Source: ATX-6F1 sp943369485 (GTDB lineage: Bacteria > Cyanobacteriota > Cyanobacteriia > PCC-6307 > Cyanobiaceae). Taken from it: a DNA stretch of 64,000 nt. Below the pieces are notes generated by a model, which did not search any database, was not told the origin of the DNA, and saw only the letters and a program-made list of their open reading frames with translations. The stretch spans positions 62,001 to 126,000 of the forward strand of contig CALRNH020000003.1 in assembly GCA_943369485.1 (NCBI GenBank), written 5' to 3'. Of the stretch, positions 1 through 8,245 are shown in pieces. Each line of letters opens with the position of its first letter. Within the stretch, counting starts at the first letter, position 1. Made by a program: the position numbers and the translations under genes.

Positions 1-8
1 AAGAAGCG

Positions 9-1115
9 TTGAGACGGATCCTTGGTCTTGTCGCCCCTTGGATTCTCGTGCTCGGGGTGGCGGCTCTACTGACGGCTTTTGAATTCAGAGCCGGCTTGCT
101 CTGGTTGTTGGGCTGCGCCCTCGGCCAGGTGCTGGTGCGCAGCCGCTTCGGCTTCAGTTCCGGCTACCGCCGGCTGATGGCTGAGGGTGACCCAGTGGGG
201 ATTTACCCCCAGCTGCTTCTTGCGGCGTTGGTGGTGCTGGCGATGGGGCTGGCTCTGGCCCTGGGCCCGGCCTGGGGCTTCCAGCCCCAGCTGTTGCGCA
301 CCCCCCTGACGCTTCCCTTCCTCGGGGGAGCCTTTCTGTTTGGCGTGGGCATGGTCCTGGCCCGGGGCTGCGGCTGCGGCACCCTGGCCGCCACCTCCAG
401 GGGAGGATGGGGAGTGGCCATGGCCCTGCTGGGTCTCTTGATCGGAGCGTTCCTGGGCAGCTTGCAGCGGCCCCTCCTGGCCACTCAGCCCAAGCTGGCC
501 TCGCCGGTGCTCCTGGATCAATACCCCCTGGCGGCGGCGGTGTTGGCCCAGCTCGCCGTTCTGCTGCTGCTGGCCTGGGGGCTGCAGCGTTGGAGCGGAA
601 TGCCCCTTTGGTCGGCGCAGCCGGCCTATGGCGGCGCTGCACTGCTGGCCCTGGCCGCCACCGGGGTGCTGCTGATCACGGCTGAGCCCTGGAAAGTGCT
701 CTGGGGGCTGGCCATCACAGGGGCCAAGGGAGCCACCCTGCTGGGCTGGAGCCCGGAGAACTCCCGTTTCTGGGCCGCTCCAGCCCGCCTGGCCCTGCTC
801 CAGGGCGATCGGCCCTGGTGGTTGCTGGAGCCGGTGCTTCTGGATCTGGCCCTGGTGGCGGGCGCCCTGTCGGCGGCGATCGCCCAGGGCCGCTTTCGCT
901 GGCGGGGGAGCGGGCCGATCAAGGCCGCCGAGCTGACACGCCGCTGCGCTGGCGGTGTGCTGATGGGCTATGGGGGGCTGCTGGCCTCCGGTTGCAACGT
1001 CAATGCTTTCCTTGGCGGGGTGATGAGCTTCAGCCTCCACGGCTGGATCTGGCTGGCGGCGGCGCTGCTGGGGTTTGCCACGGCGTTGCGCTGGAGCCCG
1101 GCTCAGATTGAGTAG
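9..1115 (+). CDS. YeeE/YedE family sulfur-compound transporter, possibly 5'-partial
   Basis: Very hydrophobic protein of about 368 residues with the two conserved cysteine-containing membrane motifs of the YeeE/YedE (Sulf_transp, TsuA-like) family: RGCGCGTLAA around residues 119-128 and SGCNVNAFLGG around residues 327-337. Family members such as TsuA import thiosulfate through the membrane by relaying it between cysteines. The first start codon seen is a TTG, and the frame stays open to the window edge, so the true start may lie upstream. The 3' end overlaps the end of the opposing cysA by 13 bases. The surroundings (sulfate ABC transporter, TauE/SafE protein, rhodaneses) support a role in sulfur uptake. 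The substrate (thiosulfate, sulfite or other) is inferred. Confidence 0.85.
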   Translation: MRRILGLVAPWILVLGVAALLTAFEFRAGLLWLLGCALGQVLVRSRFGFSSGYRRLMAEGDPVGIYPQLLLAALVVLAMGLALALGPAWGFQPQLLRTPLTLPFLGGAFLFGVGMVLARGCGCGTLAATSRGGWGVAMALLGLLIGAFLGSLQRPLLATQPKLASPVLLDQYPLAAAVLAQLAVLLLLAWGLQRWSGMPLWSAQPAYGGAALLALAATGVLLITAEPWKVLWGLAITGAKGATLLGWSPENSRFWAAPARLALLQGDRPWWLLEPVLLDLALVAGALSAAIAQGRFRWRGSGPIKAAELTRRCAGGVLMGYGGLLASGCNVNAFLGGVMSFSLHGWIWLAAALLGFATALRWSPAQIE

Positions 1116-2128
1116 TCGGGCTCGAACGTCCGGGCCTGACGGCTGAGGATGTGCAGGGTGTCGCCCACCTTCAGGGCGCTGGGATCCAGCTGATCGCGGG
1201 GGATCTGGGCCAGCACCGTCTGGCCATCGATCAGCACGAGCTCCGCCTGCAGATCGCGCCCCATGTGGTTGAGGCGCCGCAGTCGCCCGGGGATCGAGCC
1301 AGGGACCGCCTGGGTGAACACCTCCAGGTCATGGGGCCGGACGAACACGGGCGTGTCGCCTTGATCGCCAGCTGAGGATTGGCCCCCCGACTCAGGAAGC
1401 AGCCCCCTGGGCAGGATGTTCACCTCCCCCACGAAGCTCATCACAAAGGGGGTCTGAGGGTGGTCGTAGATCTCGGCCGGGGTACCGATCTGCTCGATCC
1501 GGCCCTGGTTCATCACCACGATGCGATCGGCCACCTCCATGGCCTCCTCCTGGTCGTGGGTGACGATCACCGTGGTCACGTGCATCTCATCGTGGAGGCT
1601 GCGCAGCCAGGCGCGCAGCTCCTTGCGCACCTTGTAGTCGAGGGCGCTGAACGGTTCATCAAGCAGCAGAACCCGTGGCTGCACGGCCAGGGCCCGGGCC
1701 AGGGCGACGCGCTGCCGCTGGCCGCCGGAGAGCTGGGAGGGGTACCGGCCGCCATACCCCTGGAGCTGCACCAGCTCCAGCAGTTCATCCACCCGGCGGC
1801 GGATCGCCTCCCGCTTCCAGCCCCGCAGCTCCAGGCCGAAAGCCACGTTCTGGCGCACGTTGCGGTGCTTGAACAGGGCGAAGTGCTGGAAGACGAAGCC
1901 GACGTTGCGCTCCTGAATCGAGCGCTCGGTGGCCTCCTGACCCGTGATCCAGATGCGCCCGACATCAGGGGTCTCCAGGCCCGCGATCAGCCGCAGCAGG
2001 GTGCTCTTGCCCGATCCCGATGGACCCAGCAGCGCCACCAGAGAGCCGGTCTCCACGTCCAGGCTCACATCGTGAACGGCCATGAAATCGCCGAAGCACT
2101 TGGTGACGTCGGCGACGCGGATGCCCAT
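1103..2128 (-). CDS. cysA: Sulfate/thiosulfate ABC transporter ATP-binding protein CysA
   Basis: ATPase subunit that powers CysT-CysW sulfate import. It has Walker A GPSGSGKST, Q-loop FVFQHFALF, signature LSGGQRQRVALARA, Walker B LLLDEPFSALD and H-loop VTHD, then a C-terminal TOBE-like regulatory part containing VFVRPHDLEV, as usual for CysA (about 340 residues). The start at MGIRVADVTKCFG matches the family N-terminus; an in-frame ATG 33 bases upstream would add 11 residues without a clear ribosome binding site. It is transcribed divergently from cysT; the roughly 140-base gap between them must hold both promoters. No CysP/Sbp binding protein is seen nearby. Confidence 0.93.
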   Translation of the reverse strand: MGIRVADVTKCFGDFMAVHDVSLDVETGSLVALLGPSGSGKSTLLRLIAGLETPDVGRIWITGQEATERSIQERNVGFVFQHFALFKHRNVRQNVAFGLELRGWKREAIRRRVDELLELVQLQGYGGRYPSQLSGGQRQRVALARALAVQPRVLLLDEPFSALDYKVRKELRAWLRSLHDEMHVTTVIVTHDQEEAMEVADRIVVMNQGRIEQIGTPAEIYDHPQTPFVMSFVGEVNILPRGLLPESGGQSSAGDQGDTPVFVRPHDLEVFTQAVPGSIPGRLRRLNHMGRDLQAELVLIDGQTVLAQIPRDQLDPSALKVGDTLHILSRQARTFEPDYSI

Positions 2129-2269
2129 GGGTGGAAGGCCAAACAACAAGTTTCGCCCCATGCCGCTGGCACGGGAGGTGGGACTTTAGCCGCTTCCCCA
2201 CCGGTGAACCGTTGAATCTTGGTCCTGCCGGTGGTACGGTCGCGCCCGCACGCCCAATCAAGGCCAGGA

Positions 2270-3130
2270 ATGCGCCCGCCAACGATCAAGCGCCCGGGCT
2301 TCCTGGCCTTCAGGCTGCCCAGCTGGCCCTGGCGCATCACCTGGCTGTACCTGGGGCTGGTGTTGTTCCTGCCGATCGGCGGATTGCTGTTGAAGGCCTC
2401 CGGGATCGGACCCGCCGACTTCTGGGAGGCGGCCACCGCACCTGAGGCCGTGGCCACCTACAAGATCAGCTTCGGCCTGGCCCTGGCCTGCAGCTTGATC
2501 AACGGGGTGTTCGGCCTGATCATCGCCTGGGCCCTGGTGCGCAGCAGTTTTCCCGGCAAGCGGCTGCTGGATGCCCTGATCGATCTCCCCTTCGCGCTGC
2601 CCACGGCCGTGGCCGGCCTGGCGTTGACCGCCGTCTACAGCACCAACGGCTGGCTGGGGGCGCCCCTGCTGCAGCTGTTCGGCCTCAAGGTGTCGTTCAC
2701 CTGGGTGGGTGTCGGGGTGGCCATGCTGTTCATCTCCCTGCCCTTTGTGGTGCGCACGGTCGAGCCGGTGCTGCGGGCTCTGGAGAAGGAGCAGGAGGAG
2801 GCGGCCTGGAGCCTGGGGGCCAGCCCACTCCAGACGATCGTTCGGGTGGTGTTGCCCCAGCTGTTCCCGGCCCTTCTTGCCGGCGTGGCCCAGGGCTACA
2901 GCCGGGCTGTGGGGGAATACGGCTCGGTGGTGATGATCTCCAGCAACGTGCCCTTCAAGGATCTGATCACTCCCACCTTGATCGTGCAGAAACTCGAGGA
3001 ATACGACATCCCTTCGGCCACAGTGATCGGCACGGTGATGCTGCTGTTCTCGTTGCTCAGTCTGCTGGTCATCAATTTCATCCAGATCTGGGGGCAGCGC
3101 TATTCCGGCGAACTGAAGTCGGCCGTCTGA
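2270..3130 (+). CDS. cysT: Sulfate/thiosulfate ABC transporter permease CysT (CysU)
   Basis: Inner-membrane permease of about 286 residues with six predicted membrane segments. The cytoplasmic EAA loop reads QEEAAWSLGASPLQTI followed by VVLPQL, which docks on the ATPase. GEYGSVVMISSN is typical of the CysT/ModB permease family. The ATG chosen has AAGG about 8 bases upstream and gives the usual length; an in-frame TTG 51 bases earlier would add an unlikely arginine-rich leader. cysW follows after 28 bases, and cysA is divergent. It forms the sulfate channel with CysW in the cytoplasmic membrane. Confidence 0.93.
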   Translation: MRPPTIKRPGFLAFRLPSWPWRITWLYLGLVLFLPIGGLLLKASGIGPADFWEAATAPEAVATYKISFGLALACSLINGVFGLIIAWALVRSSFPGKRLLDALIDLPFALPTAVAGLALTAVYSTNGWLGAPLLQLFGLKVSFTWVGVGVAMLFISLPFVVRTVEPVLRALEKEQEEAAWSLGASPLQTIVRVVLPQLFPALLAGVAQGYSRAVGEYGSVVMISSNVPFKDLITPTLIVQKLEEYDIPSATVIGTVMLLFSLLSLLVINFIQIWGQRYSGELKSAV

Positions 3131-3158
3131 GCGTCAGTCCCATGGCTTTCCATCCACC

Positions 3159-4043
3159 ATGATCGTTTCCACGGATCTCCGCATCCAACCCCAGCCGGCC
3201 CCCTCTCCCGCCCCCAGGCGCTTCCCATGGGCAGGCCTGGTGATCCCGCTGATCGCCAGCCTCTATGTGGGGGTGGTGATTCTGCTGCCGGCGTTGAACG
3301 TGGTGGTGGGCGCCTTTGCCAAGGGGGTGGGCGCCTTTCTGGCCAACTTGAGTGATCCTGACCTGCTCAGTGCCCTGCGGCTCACCGTGATCGTTGCGGC
3401 CATCGCCGTGCCCGCCAACGCCATCTTCGGATTGGCGGCCGCCACCGCCATCGCCCGCAAAAGTTTCCGCGGCAAGGCGCTGCTGCTCACGATCATTGAT
3501 CTGCCGTTCTCGATCTCACCGGTGGTGGTGGGTCTGATGCTGGTGTTGCTCTACAGCCCCACCCATGGCCTGTTCGGGGGGCTGGTGGAATCGAGCGGCT
3601 TCAAGATCCTGTTCTCCTGGCCGGGCATCGTCATGGCGACGATCATCGTCAGTTTTCCGTTCATGGCCAGGGAGGTGATCCCCACGCTCGAGGAGGAGGG
3701 CTGGGATCAGGAGGAGGCCGCCCGCACCCTCGGCGCCAGTGATTGGCAGGTGTTCTGGAAGGTCACCCTGCCGTCGGTGCGCTGGGCGGCCCTCTACGGC
3801 CTGATTCTCACCACGGCCCGCTGCCTCGGGGAGTTCGGCGCCGTCGCGGTGGTGAGCGGGAACATCGCCGGCAAGACCCAGACGTTGCCCCTGTTCGTGG
3901 AGGACGCCTACAAGCAGTATCACACTGAACTGGCCTACGGGGCGGCCCTGATCCTGGGCGGGGTGGCGATCGTTTCGCTGCTGCTCAAGCTGCTGCTGGA
4001 GCATCTGCTGGAGCAGGACAAGAAGGCGGTGCGAGCTGAATGA
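3159..4043 (+). CDS. cysW: Sulfate/thiosulfate ABC transporter permease CysW
   Basis: Second permease subunit, about 294 residues, six membrane segments. The EAA loop reads WDQEEAARTLGASDWQVF, and TARCLGEFGAVAVVSGN near residue 220 is characteristic of CysW. The N-terminus carries a proline-rich cytosolic lead of some 20 residues before the first membrane segment. It is co-transcribed with cysT just upstream. Its TGA overlaps the ATG of the following small membrane protein gene, suggesting translational coupling. Confidence 0.93.
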   Translation: MIVSTDLRIQPQPAPSPAPRRFPWAGLVIPLIASLYVGVVILLPALNVVVGAFAKGVGAFLANLSDPDLLSALRLTVIVAAIAVPANAIFGLAAATAIARKSFRGKALLLTIIDLPFSISPVVVGLMLVLLYSPTHGLFGGLVESSGFKILFSWPGIVMATIIVSFPFMAREVIPTLEEEGWDQEEAARTLGASDWQVFWKVTLPSVRWAALYGLILTTARCLGEFGAVAVVSGNIAGKTQTLPLFVEDAYKQYHTELAYGAALILGGVAIVSLLLKLLLEHLLEQDKKAVRAE

Positions 4044-4255
4044 GGCGACGTTCGTTCCTGCTCGATCCCCTGGGCGGGTTTCGCCCCAGATCCCACCCAG
4101 GGGGTTCTGGACTGTGGGCCCCCTGGCCTCGGTGCTGCCCCTGGCTGGTGATCCTGGCCGGTGTGGCCCTGGGCCCCATCGTGGGGTTCTCCCCCTGGCT
4201 GTTCCTGGCGGTCGGCGTTGGTTGCCTGCTGAGCGGCTTCATGGGCCGCGCCTGA
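4040..4255 (+). CDS. Small hypothetical membrane protein downstream of cysW
   Basis: Encodes 71 residues. The arginine-rich N-terminus (MRRRSFLLDPLGG) is followed by a proline/glycine-rich stretch and then two hydrophobic segments at about residues 34-47 and 51-66. The ATG overlaps the cysW stop codon (ATGA), the arrangement seen in many real gene pairs here, which is the main reason to believe it. No family is recognised. It could be a small accessory of the sulfate transporter or a spurious frame in GC-rich DNA. Confidence 0.45.
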   Translation: MRRRSFLLDPLGGFRPRSHPGGSGLWAPWPRCCPWLVILAGVALGPIVGFSPWLFLAVGVGCLLSGFMGRA

Positions 4256-4275
4256 GGAGTGACCATCGGGGTGGC

Positions 4276-4665
4276 TCAGGCCGCCGCCTCGATGATCGCG
4301 ATCGTGGTCGCTTCCACCTGCCGCGCCACCTCCGCCAGCCCGGGATCGCTGGAGAGCGCGCTGAGCATCAGCGTTGGGCGCACCATGCCGATCTGGGTGC
4401 GGCCTGCCTGGGTGCTCACGCTGATCCGGCAAGGAAGCGCCGTGGCCAGATGGATGTCGGCTTTCAACACCTTGGCGGCCTGCTGGGGGTTGCAGACCTC
4501 GAACACAAGGCACTGCTCCGGGAAGTCAAGCCCCTTGGAGCGGAGCGTCTCGCCGAGGTCGTGCACCGTGAGCAGACCGAAGCCGTGGGCGGGGATCGCC
4601 GCTTCCAGGGCCGTGCAGGCCGCCGAGAACGATTGGTCGGTGTCGCGTAGGTAGAAGGGATTCAT
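4276..4665 (-). CDS. DUF302 domain protein
   Basis: Cytosolic protein of 129 residues without a signal peptide. It matches the DUF302 pattern: an N-terminal half with ALEAAIPAHGFGLLTVHDL, a central CLVFEVCNPQQAAKVL (the family's conserved nucleotide-like beta-alpha segment), then LPCRISV and a C-terminal helix. DUF302 proteins often sit beside rhodaneses, TauE/SafE transporters and thiol/sulfide genes, as here, but no biochemical role is established. It lies tail to tail with the cysTW operon and is the last gene of the leftward sulfur set, or is transcribed from its own promoter. Confidence 0.85.
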   Translation of the reverse strand: MNPFYLRDTDQSFSAACTALEAAIPAHGFGLLTVHDLGETLRSKGLDFPEQCLVFEVCNPQQAAKVLKADIHLATALPCRISVSTQAGRTQIGMVRPTLMLSALSSDPGLAEVARQVEATTIAIIEAAA

Positions 4666-4912
4666 GGGGTTCGATCAACGGGGATTGTTTTGTGGAAGGC
4701 ATCCGGCCGGTTTCGGGCGACCGGAGAGACCGTCATGCGGTGTTCGAGGAACTCCAGGGCGATGCTCTCCAGCGATGCCCCGGTCTTGAGCTGAGGATGC
4801 ACGTCGCTTGCCACGGTTTCGATGATTCCGCTGGTTGAGGTTGCTGCCGGGAACGTGCCATCCACCCGGGCCGGGCCAGGCGAAACCCCGGAGTGGAAAG
4901 CGTGGTCAGGAG
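4662..4912 (-). pseudogene. Possible remnant of a small gene in a shifted frame under the TauE/SafE tail
   Basis: In the frame shifted against the TauE/SafE tail, the codons read DHAFHSGVSPGPARVDGTFP and continue through about 60 further ordinary-looking residues (ALEFLEHRMTVSPVARN near the end) to a stop beside the DUF302 start. The composition is balanced, unlike the Ser/Arg-rich tail. There is no convincing start codon or recognised family. It may be the 3' part of a lost gene fused onto the exporter by a deletion or frameshift. Confidence 0.25.
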
Positions 4913-5818
4913 CGCTGCCCAGCTGCCCTCCGGGGACAGGAGGTCCACCGTCAGTGCCGGGCTGTCGGGGGTCGTATCGACGTGCGGGGGGAGGGAGGTC
5001 GTGATCAGTGCTGTGGCGGTCGGCATGGTTCGCTGCTTGGCGAGTTTGTGTTGCCGTTGCCAGGCCTCGCCGCCGGTGAGCAGGGCCGAGCCCACCAGAA
5101 GGGCGGCAAATCCCCGGCGCAGCTGCCGGTCGGGGATGTGCGGCGCCAGCCGCTGGCCGATCACCGCTCCGATGAATCCACCCAGCAGCAGGGGCAGTAG
5201 AAGCGGCAGGCCGGCGGCGGGCCAGTGCCCCAGGGCGGCCATGGCCATCAGGCTGTTGACGGCGATCAGCAGCAGGCTGGTGCCGCTGGCCAACGGCATC
5301 GGCAGGCCGGCCAGCAGCACCAGGGCGGGCACGATTGCAAAACCACCGCCGACCCCGGCGATGCCCGTGAGCAGCCCGATCAGAACGCCCTGGCCGCCAA
5401 GAACCAACGCAGATCCCGCCTCGCGCTGCTCCGCTGCCTCACCGATGGCCGCGCGCCTGGTGAGTAACCAGGCGGCCAGCAGCGCCGCCGCGGCGAACAC
5501 TCCGAGCTGCACCGGTTCACTCACATGGCCAGCCTTGACGAAGCTGCCTCCGATCCAGCTGCCCGCCAGGGCCGGCACGCCGAGAATCAGGGCCGGTTTT
5601 GGGGCCACCAGGCCACGGCGCAGGTAGGGGCCCACATTCCCGAGGGCCATCAGGGTGACCACCAGCAGCGACAGGGGCACGGCCTCTCGGGTGGGCAGGG
5701 CCGCACCGCTGATCAACAGCGGCATCAGCAGGATCGAGCCGCCGGCACCGAGGACGGCGAGCAGGAAACCGATCACGGCCCCTCCGGCGCCCAGGAGAAT
5801 CAGGAGGGAGGGGTTCAC
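4733..5818 (-). CDS. TauE/SafE family sulfite/sulfur exporter with aberrant C-terminal tail
   Basis: Membrane permease. About the first 260 residues are a normal TauE/SafE protein, beginning NPSLLILLGAGGAVIGFLLA and containing AVLGAGGSILLMPLL and a second GIAGVGGGFAIVPALV repeat; the family exports sulfite or other small sulfur compounds. The chosen GTG start overlaps the TGA of the upstream rhodanese, giving the family N-terminus. After residue about 260 the frame continues for roughly 100 residues of hydrophilic, Ser/Arg/Pro-rich sequence unlike the family. A different frame of the same stretch reads more like protein, so the tail may be decay or a frameshift rather than a real domain. Confidence 0.85.
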   Translation of the reverse strand: MNPSLLILLGAGGAVIGFLLAVLGAGGSILLMPLLISGAALPTREAVPLSLLVVTLMALGNVGPYLRRGLVAPKPALILGVPALAGSWIGGSFVKAGHVSEPVQLGVFAAAALLAAWLLTRRAAIGEAAEQREAGSALVLGGQGVLIGLLTGIAGVGGGFAIVPALVLLAGLPMPLASGTSLLLIAVNSLMAMAALGHWPAAGLPLLLPLLLGGFIGAVIGQRLAPHIPDRQLRRGFAALLVGSALLTGGEAWQRQHKLAKQRTMPTATALITTSLPPHVDTTPDSPALTVDLLSPEGSWAALLTTLSTPGFRLARPGWMARSRQQPQPAESSKPWQATCILSSRPGHRWRASPWSSSNTA

Positions 5819-6345
5819 ACGGACACCCTGTTCCAAGGCATCACGGCCAGCAGCCGGGCCATGCCGCAGAGGCCGCTGACGCCGGCGAACACCAGGCCCG
5901 CCCCCACGAAGCCGCTCAGCCAGATCCAGCCGGGAGCCACCAACTGGCTCAGGATCACCCCCAGCAGCACAAGGCCGCCGGCGGCGATCTGAACCTGGCG
6001 CATGAGGGGTAGGGGTGCCCCCTTGATCTTGTGCAGGTCGAAACCGGCCTGCTGCCAGGCGGGTACGCCACCCAGCAGGTCGACCACCGGGTTGGGGTGC
6101 CCCTGCTGGACCAATTGCGTCAGGGCCTTGGTGCTGCGGTTGCCGCTCTGGCAGACCAGCACAAGTGGCCCGCGGGGCAGATTGACCTTGGTGATGCGCG
6201 AGAGCGGAATGTTGAGGCTGTCTCTGATGTGGCCGGAGGCGTATTCCATCGGTTCGCGCACATCAATCACGGTGACGTCCCTGGCCGCCAGTTGATCGGC
6301 CAGGTCGTGGGCACTGATGCGGCTGTTGAAGGAGGTGGTGGTCAT
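5815..6345 (-). CDS. Rhodanese-like sulfurtransferase with C-terminal DUF2892-type membrane region
   Basis: Protein of 176 residues. An N-terminal rhodanese domain (about residues 5-100) has the active-site loop LVCQSGNRS with catalytic Cys65 and the conserved DVREPMEYASGHI. It is followed by two hydrophobic segments (about residues 105-165) resembling DUF2892, which would place the sulfurtransferase at the membrane. The start MTTTSFNSRI begins just before the domain; an upstream in-frame start adds 28 unlikely residues. It lies between the persulfide-dioxygenase-like gene and TauE/SafE, overlapping the latter's GTG. It probably passes sulfane sulfur between these partners. Confidence 0.88.
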   Translation of the reverse strand: MTTTSFNSRISAHDLADQLAARDVTVIDVREPMEYASGHIRDSLNIPLSRITKVNLPRGPLVLVCQSGNRSTKALTQLVQQGHPNPVVDLLGGVPAWQQAGFDLHKIKGAPLPLMRQVQIAAGGLVLLGVILSQLVAPGWIWLSGFVGAGLVFAGVSGLCGMARLLAVMPWNRVSV

Positions 6346-6406
6346 GGTTGGGGGAGTGAAGATCTGAGGAAAGGCGAACTTGAGATGTCGATCGGAACTG
6401 GAAGCC

Positions 6407-7528
6407 TCAGGCCGGGGTAATGCCCTCAAGCGGGTAGCCTTCGGCGGCCCAGCGGCTCAGGCCGCCCCGCAGGTTGGCCACCTGGGCCCTGCCCGCCTTG
6501 AGCAGCTGCTGGGTGGCCAGGGCCGAGCGGCTGCCGGAGTGGCAGACCACCACCACGGGCCTGTCGGCTGGAATCTGGGCCGATTGGGCTTCCAGCTCCG
6601 GCAGGGGGATCAACAGGCTGCCGGCCACGCGGCCGTCGGGTCCGTTGAATTCCTCGGCGGAGCGCACGTCGAGCACGGTGATCTCGCTCTGATGGGCGAC
6701 CACCCAGGCGGGGGTGAGCTCAGGTAGTCCGGCATAGCTGCGGGCGAGGGGCGCCCAGGCGGGCGCGGCGGCGGCCTCGCGGGGCTTGCCGGAGCGCATG
6801 TTGCCGGGCAGGGCCTCGGCGATCTTGTGGGGATGGGGGAGCTTCATGTTCTCCATGTGGCCCACGAAATCCCGCTCGCTGGCGTCGCCGCCGAGGCGGG
6901 CGTTGAAGGCCTTCTCCTCGGCCACGGAGGTGACGGTGCGGCCGGTGTAGTCGTGGCCGGGATAGAGCAGGCAGGACTCCGGCAGCGTCAGCAGTTGCTC
7001 GGTGATGGAGGTCCAGAGGGTGTGGGCATTGCCCTGCTGGAAGTCGCAGCGGCCGCAACCACGTACGAGCAACGCATCGCCGGTGAAGGCCATCGACTGG
7101 TCATCGAGCACGAAGCTGATGCAGCCATCGGTGTGGCCCGGGGTGGCGCGCACCTCCAGGGCTCGGCCCCCAAAGACAATGCGATCCCCATGGGCCAGGG
7201 GCCGGGTGACGTTTTCAGCGCGGGCGTCGGCGGCCAGCCCGATGGCACAGCCTGTGGCCTCGTGCATCAGCCAGCTGCCGGTCACGTGGTCGGCATGGGC
7301 GTGGGTGTCGATCGAGGCCACCAGCTCAATACCCAGTTCGCGGATCAGGGAGAGATCGCGGCCGTGTTGCTCGAAGACCGAATCGATGATCACCCCCTTG
7401 CGGCTCGGCACATCGGCTAGCAGGTAGGTGAAAGTGCCGGTGTCGCCGTCGAAGAGCTGGCGGAAGAGCAGGGAGCCACCGCCCGCGGCGGCGGCGATGG
7501 ACAGGGCGGGTGCGGGAGCGACGGCCAT
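6407..7528 (-). CDS. Persulfide dioxygenase-like metallo-beta-lactamase protein fused to a rhodanese domain
   Basis: Protein of 373 residues. Residues about 20-250 form an ETHE1/Blh-type metallo-beta-lactamase fold with metal ligands in THAHADH (H76, H78, D80, H81), PGHTDG (H132), TGDALLVRG (D151) and YPGHDYTGR (H192). ETHE1-type enzymes oxidise glutathione persulfide to sulfite with a single iron. Residues about 270-370 are a rhodanese domain with active Cys329 in VVCHSGSRS. Such fusions couple persulfide oxidation to sulfur transfer. It is the first gene of the leftward sulfur set and is divergent from an ArsR-type regulator. Exported sulfite could leave through the TauE/SafE protein encoded downstream. 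Confidence 0.9.
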   Translation of the reverse strand: MAVAPAPALSIAAAAGGGSLLFRQLFDGDTGTFTYLLADVPSRKGVIIDSVFEQHGRDLSLIRELGIELVASIDTHAHADHVTGSWLMHEATGCAIGLAADARAENVTRPLAHGDRIVFGGRALEVRATPGHTDGCISFVLDDQSMAFTGDALLVRGCGRCDFQQGNAHTLWTSITEQLLTLPESCLLYPGHDYTGRTVTSVAEEKAFNARLGGDASERDFVGHMENMKLPHPHKIAEALPGNMRSGKPREAAAAPAWAPLARSYAGLPELTPAWVVAHQSEITVLDVRSAEEFNGPDGRVAGSLLIPLPELEAQSAQIPADRPVVVVCHSGSRSALATQQLLKAGRAQVANLRGGLSRWAAEGYPLEGITPA

Positions 7529-7560
7529 GGGTTATCAAGTGCCAACTTTTATGAGCACAG

Positions 7561-7647
7561 ACGCATTATGGGCGTTAAGGCGATTTCGGCTATCCGGGTC
7601 GCTGCGCGCCTCGGGCCCACGCCTTGCGCACGTCGTGCATAATGCGT
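7561..7647. promoter_or_regulatory. Mirrored candidate operator/promoter pair between the persulfide dioxygenase-like gene and arsR-type gene
   Basis: The 139-base divergent gap contains the perfect inverted repeat ACGCATTATG at 7561-7570 and CATAATGCGT at 7638-7647. Each arm contains CATAAT read outward toward the nearer gene, so each could be a -10 element for that gene overlaid by an operator. The right arm is itself a small palindrome, GCAT-A-ATGC at 7637-7645. The placement close to both gene starts fits autoregulation by the adjacent ArsR-type repressor; binding is inferred only. Confidence 0.55.
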
Positions 7648-7667
7648 GTATCGGCATAAGCTCGTCC

Positions 7668-8015
7668 ATGCGCCGGACCCCGCCCCAGTCCCTGCCCAGC
7701 CCCCAGCTGCTCGAAGAGCTCAGTGGCTTCTTCCGGCTGCTGAGCGAGCCCGCCCGCCTGCAGTTGCTCTGTCAGCTCAAACACGGTGGTGCCATGGATG
7801 TGGCCTCCTTGATCGAGGCCACCGGATTCAGCCAGTCCCACATCAGCCGCCAGCTGGGCCAGCTGCAGCGGGAGGGCCTGGTGAGCTGTGAGCGGGATGG
7901 CACACGGCTGATCTATGCGGTGGCTGACCCCCTGGTGGAGGACCTCTGCAATCTGGTGCAGCGGCGCCTCAAGCAACGACTGGAGCAGCAGCTGAAACAG
8001 CTGCAGGGCGTTTGA
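7668..8015 (+). CDS. ArsR-type regulator, probable sulfide/persulfide sensor of the BigR/SqrR type
   Basis: Winged-helix repressor of 115 residues from the ATG chosen; longer in-frame starts would run through the promoter region. The helix-turn-helix is ATGFSQSHISRQLGQLQREG, and RDGTRLIYAV forms the wing. BigR and SqrR sense sulfane sulfur by linking two cysteines, one in a leucine-Cys motif of the N-terminal helices and one near the C-terminal helix. Here Cys35 (LLCQL) and Cys94 (EDLCNLV) are in corresponding places, with a third Cys74 in the wing base. The divergent neighbours (persulfide dioxygenase-like protein, rhodanese, TauE/SafE) are the same gene types found in bigR operons. Confidence 0.82.
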   Translation: MRRTPPQSLPSPQLLEELSGFFRLLSEPARLQLLCQLKHGGAMDVASLIEATGFSQSHISRQLGQLQREGLVSCERDGTRLIYAVADPLVEDLCNLVQRRLKQRLEQQLKQLQGV

Positions 8016-8245
8016 TGGTCAGGTCACCGGCAAGGCCTGTTGCTGGTTCTACCTGTCAATGATGAAGACCCAGGCTTGAGCGGCAACCAGGTTTGCTGAC
8101 AGCGCAAAACTGTCGCCCTCAACGGCTCACTTCACAGGAATCTGCAGCCAACGACGCCGAAGCACAAAGCTGTGGCTGTGCAAACAAAGGCCGTCAAGGG
8201 TTGGTCACATTCTTAGCGTTGGAAGAGCAGCTTCTCTGCCGAATC

